Of a stretch of DNA of 5,539 nt, positions 1 to 5,539 are shown piece after piece. Source of the stretch: Planctomycetota bacterium (lineage in GTDB: Bacteria > Planctomycetota > UBA1135 > GCA-002686595). A program made the position numbers and the translations under genes. Positions within the stretch are counted from its first letter, which is position 1. Every line of letters begins with the position of its first letter. Below the pieces are notes generated by a model. That model had not been told where the DNA came from, did not search any database, and saw only the letters and a list, made by a program, of their open reading frames with translations. The stretch spans positions 1 to 5,539 of the forward strand of contig JAJDES010000322.1 of NCBI GenBank assembly GCA_029259675.1. The letters are read 5' to 3'.

Positions 1-112
1 CGCGGGCGCTTTCTTGTTTGAGTGGATTCGCTACAGAGGCTCTTCGCCGCTCGCTCGAATCCGGAGTTTTCTCGGTGCCGCCGAAGCCCCACAATCGCAG
101 GGCTTCACGCAT
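1..112 (-). CDS. Possible 5' part of an unrecognised gene (runs off window)
   Basis: On the minus strand, an ATG at 112-110 opens a frame with no stop to the window edge (37 codons, beginning MREALRLWGFGGTEKTP). The other two minus frames hit stops in this stretch. Third codon positions of the first dozen codons are mostly G or C, as in the neighbouring genes. The start would lie 44 bases past the stop of the dehydrogenase on the same strand, so it could be the next gene of that transcript. No Shine-Dalgarno sequence is visible upstream. The frame is also open upstream into the end of the dehydrogenase, but offers no ATG, GTG or TTG in the last part of that gene. I do not recognise the peptide. 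It may simply be a chance open frame in G+C-rich intergenic DNA. Confidence 0.25.
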   Translation of the reverse strand, partial: MREALRLWGFGGTEKTPDSSERRRASVANPLKQESAR

Positions 113-156
113 TTGGTGCTCTACGGGAGAGTCAGCGCCGAGATAAGCCGTGCGGT

Positions 157-1203
157 CTAGCTGCCGGCTTCTTCCAAACGGCTTTCGGCCAAGCGTTGAG
201 CGGCTTCGCGCGTCGAGATGTTCTCGTTCTCGGAGATCTCGAATAGCAATTTGAGGTTGTCGTAAATGCGATCGATGCGGCGCAGGGCCTCGACCTCTTC
301 GTAACCGCCCGGAAGCAGCTCGACCGAAACGTTAATGATTCCCCCTGCGTTGAGGACGTAGTCAGGCGCGTACAGGATGCCGCGCGAGCGCAGTTCGTCC
401 GCGTGACGCGGCTCGAGTAATTGATTGTTGGCACAACCCGCGACTGCTTTGCAGCGCAGGGCCGGAATGGTGTCGTCATTGATGCCGGCACCCCGTGCGC
501 AGGGAGCATAAATGTCGCACTCCAAAGCAGCGTGCCCTTCATCGGGGACGACGTCGAAGCCGTGCTCGCGGCTCATTTCACTTGCGCGCTCTTCGTTGAT
601 GTCGCAGATCGTGACGTGCGCTCCCGCTTCCTTGAGCAGCACGGCCAAGCGGCCACCGACGGCTCCGATGCCTTGCAAGAGCACGCGTGTTCCCTTGAGA
701 GTTCCCAAGCCCGCATGCTCGACCACCGCGCGCATGCCTTGAAAACAACCGCGCGCCGTGTAGGGGCTGGGATTGCCGGAACTGCCCGAATCGCGCGAAA
801 GGCCGGTCACCCAACGCGTTTCGCGCTTGACGACTTCCAAATCTTCGATGCCGATATTCATGTCTTCGGCAGTGATGTACTTGCCGCCGAGACTTTCGAC
901 GAACCGACCCATAGCCAAGAACAGGGCTTCGGATTTGAGTTCCTTGGGATCGCCGATAATCACGGACTTCCCACCGCCCAAACCTGTTTCGGCCACGGCC
1001 GATTTGAAAGTCATGCCGCGCGAAAGGCGCAACACATCAAAAAGTGCTTCGTCTTCGGACACGTAGGGCAGCATGCGCATGCCCCCAAGTGCCGGACCCA
1101 GGGTCGTGTTGTGGACGGCGATCAGTGCGTGCAGGCCCGACTCTTCGTCGTGGCAGCGAACCACCTTCTCGTAACCGTCGACCTGGATTTCGGTGATTTG
1201 CAT
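157..1203 (-). CDS. Leu/Phe/Val dehydrogenase family (leucine dehydrogenase-like), NAD-dependent
   Basis: A cytosolic 348-residue enzyme predicted to deaminate a branched-chain or aromatic L-amino acid oxidatively to its 2-oxo acid, with NAD+ reduced and ammonium released; the reaction is reversible. Seen in sequence: an N-terminal Glu/Leu/Phe/Val dehydrogenase dimerisation domain with TTLGPALGGMRM (33-44), the substrate-binding and catalytic lysines K67 and K79 (in GLGGGKSVIIGDP), D114 in ITAEDMNIG, and SSGNPSP (141-147). A Rossmann domain follows, with QGIGAVG (177-183), acidic D201 ending the second strand (NAD rather than NADP preference), CDIYAPCA (229-236), NNQL (259-262) and NAGGIINV (285-292). 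Length and motif spacing match Bacillus-type leucine dehydrogenase almost residue for residue. The ATG at 1203 is chosen because family alignment begins there; an in-frame TTG at 1278 would add 25 Arg/Ser-rich residues unlike the family. There is no evident Shine-Dalgarno sequence. Valine, phenylalanine or tryptophan preference cannot be excluded, so I give no symbol (ldh/bcd would be usual). Confidence 0.95.
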   Translation of the reverse strand: MQITEIQVDGYEKVVRCHDEESGLHALIAVHNTTLGPALGGMRMLPYVSEDEALFDVLRLSRGMTFKSAVAETGLGGGKSVIIGDPKELKSEALFLAMGRFVESLGGKYITAEDMNIGIEDLEVVKRETRWVTGLSRDSGSSGNPSPYTARGCFQGMRAVVEHAGLGTLKGTRVLLQGIGAVGGRLAVLLKEAGAHVTICDINEERASEMSREHGFDVVPDEGHAALECDIYAPCARGAGINDDTIPALRCKAVAGCANNQLLEPRHADELRSRGILYAPDYVLNAGGIINVSVELLPGGYEEVEALRRIDRIYDNLKLLFEISENENISTREAAQRLAESRLEEAGS

Positions 1204-1404
1204 TCGGCGGGGGGGCAAAAAAGGGTTGGAGGAACGGCTAGAACGCGACCCTTTCCGCGCTCTTCGGCCCCCAAACAAAATGGCGCGACAGTATAGCGGC
1301 AGAATGTCGATTCGGTTGGGAGGCGCGGCGCTCGTCCCCGCTTTGGCAGGGTCCGCAGTCCTCCCCGATGCCTCCGGCGCCCGGGCTCGCTACTCTGCTG
1401 CAGG
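1204..1404. promoter_or_regulatory. Divergent intergenic region with a shared TATA element
   Basis: These 201 bases separate the starts of the dehydrogenase (minus) and the helicase (plus), so promoters for both should lie here. The only -10-like element I see is AGTATAGC around 1290-1297. On the minus strand it reads TATACT (1295-1290, five of six matches to TATAAT), about 85 bases before the dehydrogenase ATG. On the plus strand it reads TATAGC (1292-1297). No convincing -35 hexamer lies 16-18 bases upstream on either strand. TACTCT (1391-1396) sits eight bases before the helicase ATG and could be a TANNNT-type -10 for a leaderless transcript. An inverted pair GGAGGC/GCCTCC (1319-1324 and 1370-1375) is separated by 45 bases and is probably incidental. 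Promoter assignment is inference; no transcription data can be seen here. Confidence 0.35.
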
Positions 1405-4400
1405 ATGATTCACCCCGCAGCACCAGACCCCACCCCCGGCTCCCGCGCCCCCGAGCCGCTCCTCGCGCAGGAAATCGTTTTCGTAGCCCGGACGGAGAGT
1501 GGAGGAATTGAGCATTTTCGAGCCTTAAAGCGCTCAAAAGACGGTGATTGGCTTCATTTCTGCGCAGAAGTCGAACATTCTGAAGATGGCCAAGGCCGCT
1601 CCGCACAGGTTCAATTGCTGTCCTTCGTTGCGGAAAACCCCGTCATTGCGGAATGCGCCAGCGACTGGGCCCAGGTTTTTGGTGAGCGCGAAACAGCCCT
1701 CCTAGTCGGCCTTGATGAACTGGCTCCGCTGCTTAGGCCAAGCAGGCGCTCCACCGGGGGCAAGCAACTGCTGGCTGAGTTGTTGCCGGGTCGCCGGGAA
1801 ATCGAAGCGGCCGAAGTTCCGCGCGCCCTGCGGTCGGCCCTGGGTCAGTTGATCGCCAACTTCTTGGAGTCCGGACAGGGCTACATGGCCCTGGCTTCCA
1901 TCGGTTACGGCCAAGCCGCCGAAGCTCTCCAAACGGACAATCCACTCACCGCGCGGGTTTTGCGACTCGGTTTGGCATTGGCCGAATCCCCCTCGCTGTG
2001 GACCGATCGAGACGACGGCGATTGGCCGCCGCATCCCGCCTTGCGCGACGGCGCCCTGCGCGAAGCTGTGGCCGGCGCCCCCGGATTTCGCGCGGCCTTT
2101 GCCATCCAAGAGCCGCTTTGGTGCGAAGTGCTGCGCAGGGAACAAAGCGAATCACCGGTTCAGCCCATGTCCGAAGGGCAGCATGAGTTCCCCAAGGAGG
2201 ACCTCGACCGACTGGACCGTTTCTTTGAGGAGGACCTTCCCAAGCGATTCGGCGAAAACTCCTACCGAGCGGGGCAGCATCGAGCTTCGCGCGAAATCGC
2301 GGCCTCTTTGGGCAAGTCCGAATTGCTGCTTGTCCACGCCCCCACCGGCACCGGCAAGACACTGGCTTACCTACTGCCCGCGATGCTTTGGTCCATTCGG
2401 CACAAACTGCGCATCGGGCTTTCGACCTTCACACGCGCGCTGCAAGAGCAGGCCATGGATCGCGAAGTTCCCTTGGCACTGGCCCTGCTCAAAAAAAGGG
2501 GTGTGGAGGTTTTGCCGCGCGTCAGCTTGCTCAAGGGTCGGCAAAACTATCTGTGTTGGCGCGCACTCGAGAACCAAGCGCCGTTCGATGCCGACGATCC
2601 CGCTCAAATCATCGCATGGACGCGCATCGCCCTGTTCGGGCTCAGCGATCCCGAAGGCGATCTGGATCGACTTCCGCGCGACTATTCAGCGCGACTAGAT
2701 CCGAAGGGCGTCGTGCGCAGGACCTTGGGCAGGATGATTTCAAAGGTGCGGGCCGAATCCGGTTGCTGCCGAGCCAAACGCGACCGCGAGAGCTGCGCCG
2801 CCCACGCCGCGCGCCATCGCGCCGAACGTTCGCACGTGGTGATTTCCAATCACTCTTTCTCGCTCGCGTGTCAGGGCTTCTTTCGCTACGCCGTTTTCGA
2901 CGAGTGCGAGCACTTGCACGATCAAGCGCACTCCGCGTGGAGCCATAACATTGGTTTGGGGGCCCTGCGCGATCTGCTTCTGCGACTCAAACCGGAGGAC
3001 GGTGACGGCGGCCGAACTCCGCTGGCCAGGGCCCATCGCTCGGCCCTGCGCGGGAGCGTCGCGCGCCGCACAGCTGAAGAAGCGATCGAGTTGCACAGCA
3101 CATCGCTCAAGGCCACCTTTCAATTGCAACGATGTGTGGCCGAGTACAAAGCGTGGCGCGAAGAGGGCCGGCGCGAACGAGAGGATCGAGACGAACATTC
3201 GCTGTTGCGGGAGTACACCGAAAATCCCGACTGCGGCGCGGGCTTGGTCGAAGTGCACCGCTTGATACTCGCCTGCCTCGACGCCCTATCCATCGCTCTG
3301 GCCGAATTGTCCGAACATCTCGACAGCATCCCCACTCGCGGACGAGCGCGCTTGCGACGCAGCCTAGATTTGATCCGAACCGAATTAGATGAGCGCTTGG
3401 GCGGTTTGCGCGCGTGGATGCCGCTCAATGAAGGCCGTCCCGCCTATCGACCCGAAACCTTCTACGACGTTGAAACCGACACCGAGGGCCGCGACTCGCT
3501 GGCCGCGCGAGTTTTGCTGCCCCACGAGTACCTCGGTCGGCACTACTTCCCCGAATTGAGCGGAGCCGTGTGCCTGTCGGCAACCACATACTTGGACGGC
3601 AGCTTTTCCGCCTCAAGCTCCTACCTAGGACTCGAACGCGCCGCCAATCCCGCGCCCAGTGAAGACCGGCCCGGCCGCCCCTACCGCACTTTCCGTGCAC
3701 CCGATCCATTCAACTACGAGCGCGTACTCGTGGCCATTCCGCGCGACGCTCCGCCCGTTTCCCAGGGCGAACGCCGCTTCGATTACGCCTGCGAATTCGT
3801 CAAGGCTTTGGGCCAAAAGACTCGCGGCCGCATCTTGGTCCTGTTTACCAACTCGAATGAGTGCATCGCCGCGGGCAAGCGCCTCAAGCCGTTCTTCGAA
3901 GAGCGGGGCATTCCGCTTTGGTACCAGCGCATGGAGGGCGTGGATAAGGAAGAGTTGGCCGAGCGCTTCCGCGAAACGCGCGATTCCATTCTGCTTGGAC
4001 TCGACACCTTTTGGTACGGCGCCGACTTTCCAGGCGACACCCTGCAGTACTTGGTCATCGCGCGCCTGCCCTACGGCGTCCCCGATCGCTACCACCACGC
4101 GCAGCGCGCAGCATTGGGCGCTGCGGAGCAGCATCGCAGCATTTACATGCCGCGCGCCTTGGCAAAATTTCGCCAGGGCTTCGGTCGCCTGATGCGCCGC
4201 GAGAGCGACCGCGGCTGCGTCTTCATTCTCGATCCGCGCGCGCTCGAGCCGCGGCACCGCAGTTACCTGCGCGAACTGCCGCTCGCCGACCCCTTCGCGC
4301 GCCGGGGCAAGGAGCGACGAGCTCGCCTCGTGCGCGGTGATCGCGAACACTGCCTACTGGAGGCCATGGTTCACATGGGCCTAGAATCGGCTCCCGCCGA

Positions 4401-4554
4401 ACAACAGCTCACTGTCGACGGCACGCAAACCGAAACTGCGGCGAAACCCGAATTCGACGCACTCGATCCCACCCAAGTCGTCGAATTGCGCCCCGAGCGT
4501 CCACGCGAAAGGTCCACTCCGATGGAAATACCCAAGGAAGACCTCCCGTTTTGA
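1405..4554 (+). CDS. DinG/XPD-family ATP-dependent DNA helicase (helicase C-terminal domain protein)
   Basis: A 1049-residue superfamily 2 helicase of the DinG/XPD/Rad3 group, expected to unwind DNA 5'-3' with ATP during repair or replication. Motifs in order: Q-motif-like YRAGQ (287-291), Walker A HAPTGTGKT (311-319), motif Ia GLSTFTRALQEQ (338-349), GRQNYLC (378-384), a Cys cluster C454/C455/C464 followed by HVVISNHSF (477-485), Walker B FDECEH (498-503), motif III SATT (725-728), motif IV RILVLFTNSNE (809-819), motif V LDTFWYGADFPGD (866-878), and motif VI RQGFGRLMRRESDRG (923-937) with arginine-finger candidates R928 and R931. Residues 1-260 have no confident domain; they may be a degenerate exonuclease domain. 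From about 990 on, the tail is polar and probably disordered, ending in EDLPF. It is longer than E. coli DinG (about 716 residues) and B. subtilis DinG (about 930). Oddities: DECE in place of DEAH, and atypical iron-sulfur cysteine spacing. The ATG at 1405 is the first in frame and lacks a clear ribosome binding site. It overlaps prmA by four bases. Family assignment is firm; orthology to DinG itself is not, so no symbol is given. Confidence 0.93.
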   Translation: MIHPAAPDPTPGSRAPEPLLAQEIVFVARTESGGIEHFRALKRSKDGDWLHFCAEVEHSEDGQGRSAQVQLLSFVAENPVIAECASDWAQVFGERETALLVGLDELAPLLRPSRRSTGGKQLLAELLPGRREIEAAEVPRALRSALGQLIANFLESGQGYMALASIGYGQAAEALQTDNPLTARVLRLGLALAESPSLWTDRDDGDWPPHPALRDGALREAVAGAPGFRAAFAIQEPLWCEVLRREQSESPVQPMSEGQHEFPKEDLDRLDRFFEEDLPKRFGENSYRAGQHRASREIAASLGKSELLLVHAPTGTGKTLAYLLPAMLWSIRHKLRIGLSTFTRALQEQAMDREVPLALALLKKRGVEVLPRVSLLKGRQNYLCWRALENQAPFDADDPAQIIAWTRIALFGLSDPEGDLDRLPRDYSARLDPKGVVRRTLGRMISKVRAESGCCRAKRDRESCAAHAARHRAERSHVVISNHSFSLACQGFFRYAVFDECEHLHDQAHSAWSHNIGLGALRDLLLRLKPEDGDGGRTPLARAHRSALRGSVARRTAEEAIELHSTSLKATFQLQRCVAEYKAWREEGRREREDRDEHSLLREYTENPDCGAGLVEVHRLILACLDALSIALAELSEHLDSIPTRGRARLRRSLDLIRTELDERLGGLRAWMPLNEGRPAYRPETFYDVETDTEGRDSLAARVLLPHEYLGRHYFPELSGAVCLSATTYLDGSFSASSSYLGLERAANPAPSEDRPGRPYRTFRAPDPFNYERVLVAIPRDAPPVSQGERRFDYACEFVKALGQKTRGRILVLFTNSNECIAAGKRLKPFFEERGIPLWYQRMEGVDKEELAERFRETRDSILLGLDTFWYGADFPGDTLQYLVIARLPYGVPDRYHHAQRAALGAAEQHRSIYMPRALAKFRQGFGRLMRRESDRGCVFILDPRALEPRHRSYLRELPLADPFARRGKERRARLVRGDREHCLLEAMVHMGLESAPAEQQLTVDGTQTETAAKPEFDALDPTQVVELRPERPRERSTPMEIPKEDLPF
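4534..4540 (+). promoter_or_regulatory. Ribosome binding site of prmA, inside the helicase gene
   Basis: AAGGAAG lies ten bases before the TTG at 4551, a good Shine-Dalgarno match at an acceptable distance. It supports the TTG start for prmA, for which no nearby in-frame ATG exists. The site is embedded in the codons for P-K-E-D near the helicase C-terminus, so ribosomes ending the helicase would cover it, as expected for translational coupling. Confidence 0.6.
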
Positions 4555-5462
4555 ATGGCGAACCCGATTGGATTGAAGTGCGCGTGCTGGTTCCCGATGG
4601 ATGGCATGAACTCGCGGCCGAGCACTTGTCGCAGGCCCCCTGCACCTCAGTCGTATTCGGGCGGTCTTCCCGCGCGGACGAGCCCGCACAAGAGGGGTTT
4701 CAAATCCTGCGCAGCTTCTTTCCGTCGAGCGACGATGGCGCTGCAACTCGCGACGGAATCGTTGAGCGCATGCAGGCCCTGGCACAGGCGGCGGATGCGC
4801 CCGAACTCGCAGACCTGCGCATCAGCTTTCGCCCGCTGCCCGCTGAGGATTACGCCAACTCCTGGCGCAAGTCCTGGAAACCCTTCCGAATCGGCAAGAT
4901 CTGCGTTGTGACCCCGGAGGGCGTGCACCCCCACAAAGCCGGCGACATCCGATTGAAGCTCGAACCCGGCGGCACCTTCGGAACCGGGCGGCACGCCACA
5001 ACGCGCACTTGCCTGGGCTTACTGCAGAAACGCCTCAATCCGGGCGCGCGTGTACTCGATGCGGGAACCGGAACCGGCATCTTGAGTGTTGCGGCGGCCT
5101 TGTTAGGTGCCGGTTCCGCCCTGGGCTTCGACATTGATCCCGTTTCCTCCCGCTACGCCGGCGAACTCGCTCGCTCCAACGGCACCCAGAAGCTCTGCGA
5201 ATTCCGCACCGGCGGCTTCGAAGTCTTGGAAGCCGGAGACCGCGACTACGACGTCGTTTTGGCCAATCTCTACTCCGACCTTATCCAGGCCCACGCCGCA
5301 ACCTTGGCCGGACTCATCAAGCCCAGCGGCTGGTTCGCTTTCAGCGGGTGCCCAAGCCATCACCGCGATGCCACCCGAGCAGCCATCGACGCGGCGGGCT
5401 TGCTCGTCGAAGAAGAAATTCAACGCGGGCGCTGGCACACGTTTATGGGGCGGCGCAGCTAG
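4551..5462 (+). CDS. prmA: Ribosomal protein L11 methyltransferase (PrmA)
   Basis: A cytosolic 303-residue S-adenosylmethionine-dependent class I methyltransferase, predicted to N-methylate lysines and the N-terminal amine of ribosomal protein L11. Seen in sequence: an N-terminal substrate-recognition domain (about 1-95, starting with the strand WIEVRVLV), the linker AEDYANSWRKSWKPFRIG (98-115), the PrmA signature EPGGTFGTGRHATT (138-151), motif I VLDAGTGTGILSVAA (168-182), motif II acidic residues in GFDIDP (192-197), the catalytic-domain motif VLANLYSDLI (236-245), LIKPSGWFAFSG (255-266), and the closing GRWHTFMGRR (293-302). The length matches the family (about 290-300). The start is TTG at 4551: it keeps the whole first strand, is preceded by AAGGAAG, and overlaps the helicase stop as TTGA, so the two genes are probably translationally coupled. 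The usual NI(L/V) after motif II is NLY here, which I recall also occurs in Thermus PrmA. Nothing suggests loss of activity. Confidence in the family is very high; the exact methylated residues cannot be told. Confidence 0.96.
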   Translation: MNGEPDWIEVRVLVPDGWHELAAEHLSQAPCTSVVFGRSSRADEPAQEGFQILRSFFPSSDDGAATRDGIVERMQALAQAADAPELADLRISFRPLPAEDYANSWRKSWKPFRIGKICVVTPEGVHPHKAGDIRLKLEPGGTFGTGRHATTRTCLGLLQKRLNPGARVLDAGTGTGILSVAAALLGAGSALGFDIDPVSSRYAGELARSNGTQKLCEFRTGGFEVLEAGDRDYDVVLANLYSDLIQAHAATLAGLIKPSGWFAFSGCPSHHRDATRAAIDAAGLLVEEEIQRGRWHTFMGRRS

Positions 5463-5539
5463 TGAGCGTTGGCGGTCGAGCCGGCGTCCACACGAAAGGG
5501 AGTTCGAAGGGGGACCGGCCACGGTCATACCATTGGGGC
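5462..5539 (+). CDS. Possible start of a downstream gene (runs off window)
   Basis: A GTG at 5462-5464 shares one base with the prmA stop (TAGTG) and opens a frame without stops to the window edge (26 codons, beginning VSVGGRAGVHTKGSS after the GTG is read as Val). Such a junction is common inside operons. However, the frame starting at 5464 (ending in HEREFEGGPATVIPLG) and the TTG-initiated third frame are also open, so this short stretch does not identify which is used, and the true start may lie further downstream. In many bacteria prmA is followed by the 16S rRNA methyltransferase gene rsmE, but this peptide does not resemble an RsmE N-terminus. I do not recognise a product. Confidence 0.22.
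   Translation, partial: MSVGGRAGVHTKGSSKGDRPRSYHWG

Noticed and set aside
1071..1082. Perfect 12-base palindrome GCATGCGCATGC
   Set aside because: It lies inside the dehydrogenase, where it encodes the conserved G-M-R-M segment of the family. Two Met codons around a CGC produce the symmetry, so no binding site is needed to explain it.
1204..1278. Dehydrogenase extended to an upstream TTG at 1278 (25 extra residues)
   Set aside because: The added residues are Arg/Ser/Pro-rich and lie outside the family alignment, which begins at the ATG at 1203.
421..1296. Long open frame (291 codons) on the plus strand opposite the dehydrogenase
   Set aside because: It is the antisense shadow of a well-supported gene. 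Its translation has no recognisable motif, and such long antisense frames are common in G+C-rich coding DNA.
2191..2205. Near-repeat of CCCAAGGARGACCTC at 2191-2205 and 4531-4545, both containing a Shine-Dalgarno-like core
   Set aside because: Both encode P-K-E-D-L within the same helicase frame. The first copy is not followed by a usable start codon at ribosome-binding distance, so the similarity is most simply explained by shared codons for a short peptide.
3625..4350. 241-codon open frame on the minus strand opposite the helicase C-terminal half
   Set aside because: The plus-strand frame here carries helicase motifs IV-VI, so the opposite frame is a shadow.
5513..5526. Short hairpin GACCG-GCCA-CGGTC after prmA as a terminator
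   Set aside because: The stem is only five pairs and no T run follows. The frames around it are open, so it more likely belongs to the next gene's start region.

Overview
This is an ordinary-looking chromosomal window from a G+C-rich bacterium (roughly 60% G+C by eye). It has three complete, tightly packed protein genes. I see no RNA gene, insertion sequence, CRISPR array, phage gene or antibiotic resistance gene. The mix of a Leu/Phe/Val-type amino acid dehydrogenase, a long DinG-like helicase and PrmA fits a free-living Gram-negative lineage such as Myxococcota/Deltaproteobacteria or Planctomycetota, but the sequence alone does not settle the phylum. Only one of the gene starts (prmA) has a clear Shine-Dalgarno sequence.

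Layout: (1) 1-156, left edge: a stop-free minus-strand frame with an ATG at 112 that runs out of the window, possibly the start of a gene downstream of the dehydrogenase. (2) 157-1203, minus strand: an NAD-dependent Leu/Phe/Val dehydrogenase of canonical length with all catalytic motifs. (3) 1204-1404: a 201-base divergent intergenic region with a shared TATA element and weak start signals. (4) 1405-4554, plus strand: a 1049-residue DinG/XPD-type superfamily 2 helicase with a long N-terminal region and an unstructured C-terminal tail. (5) 4551-5462, plus strand: prmA, ribosomal protein L11 methyltransferase, overlapping the helicase stop by four bases (TTGA). (6) 5463-5539: all three plus frames are open to the edge. 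One starts at a GTG that overlaps the prmA stop (TAGTG), so the operon may continue.

The helicase and prmA are almost certainly co-transcribed and translationally coupled, although DNA repair/replication and ribosome modification have no obvious shared job. The dehydrogenase is a separate, divergently transcribed metabolic gene.

The most interesting observations are in the helicase. Its last residues (EDLPF-COOH, behind a probable disordered linker) closely resemble the acidic C-terminal tip of bacterial single-stranded DNA-binding protein (SSB). Its Walker B box reads DECE instead of DEAH, its iron-sulfur cysteine spacing is atypical with an adjacent Cys-Cys pair, and its N-terminal 260 residues may be a catalytically dead relic of the exonuclease domain found in some DinG proteins. 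I found no sign of a wholly new multi-gene system.
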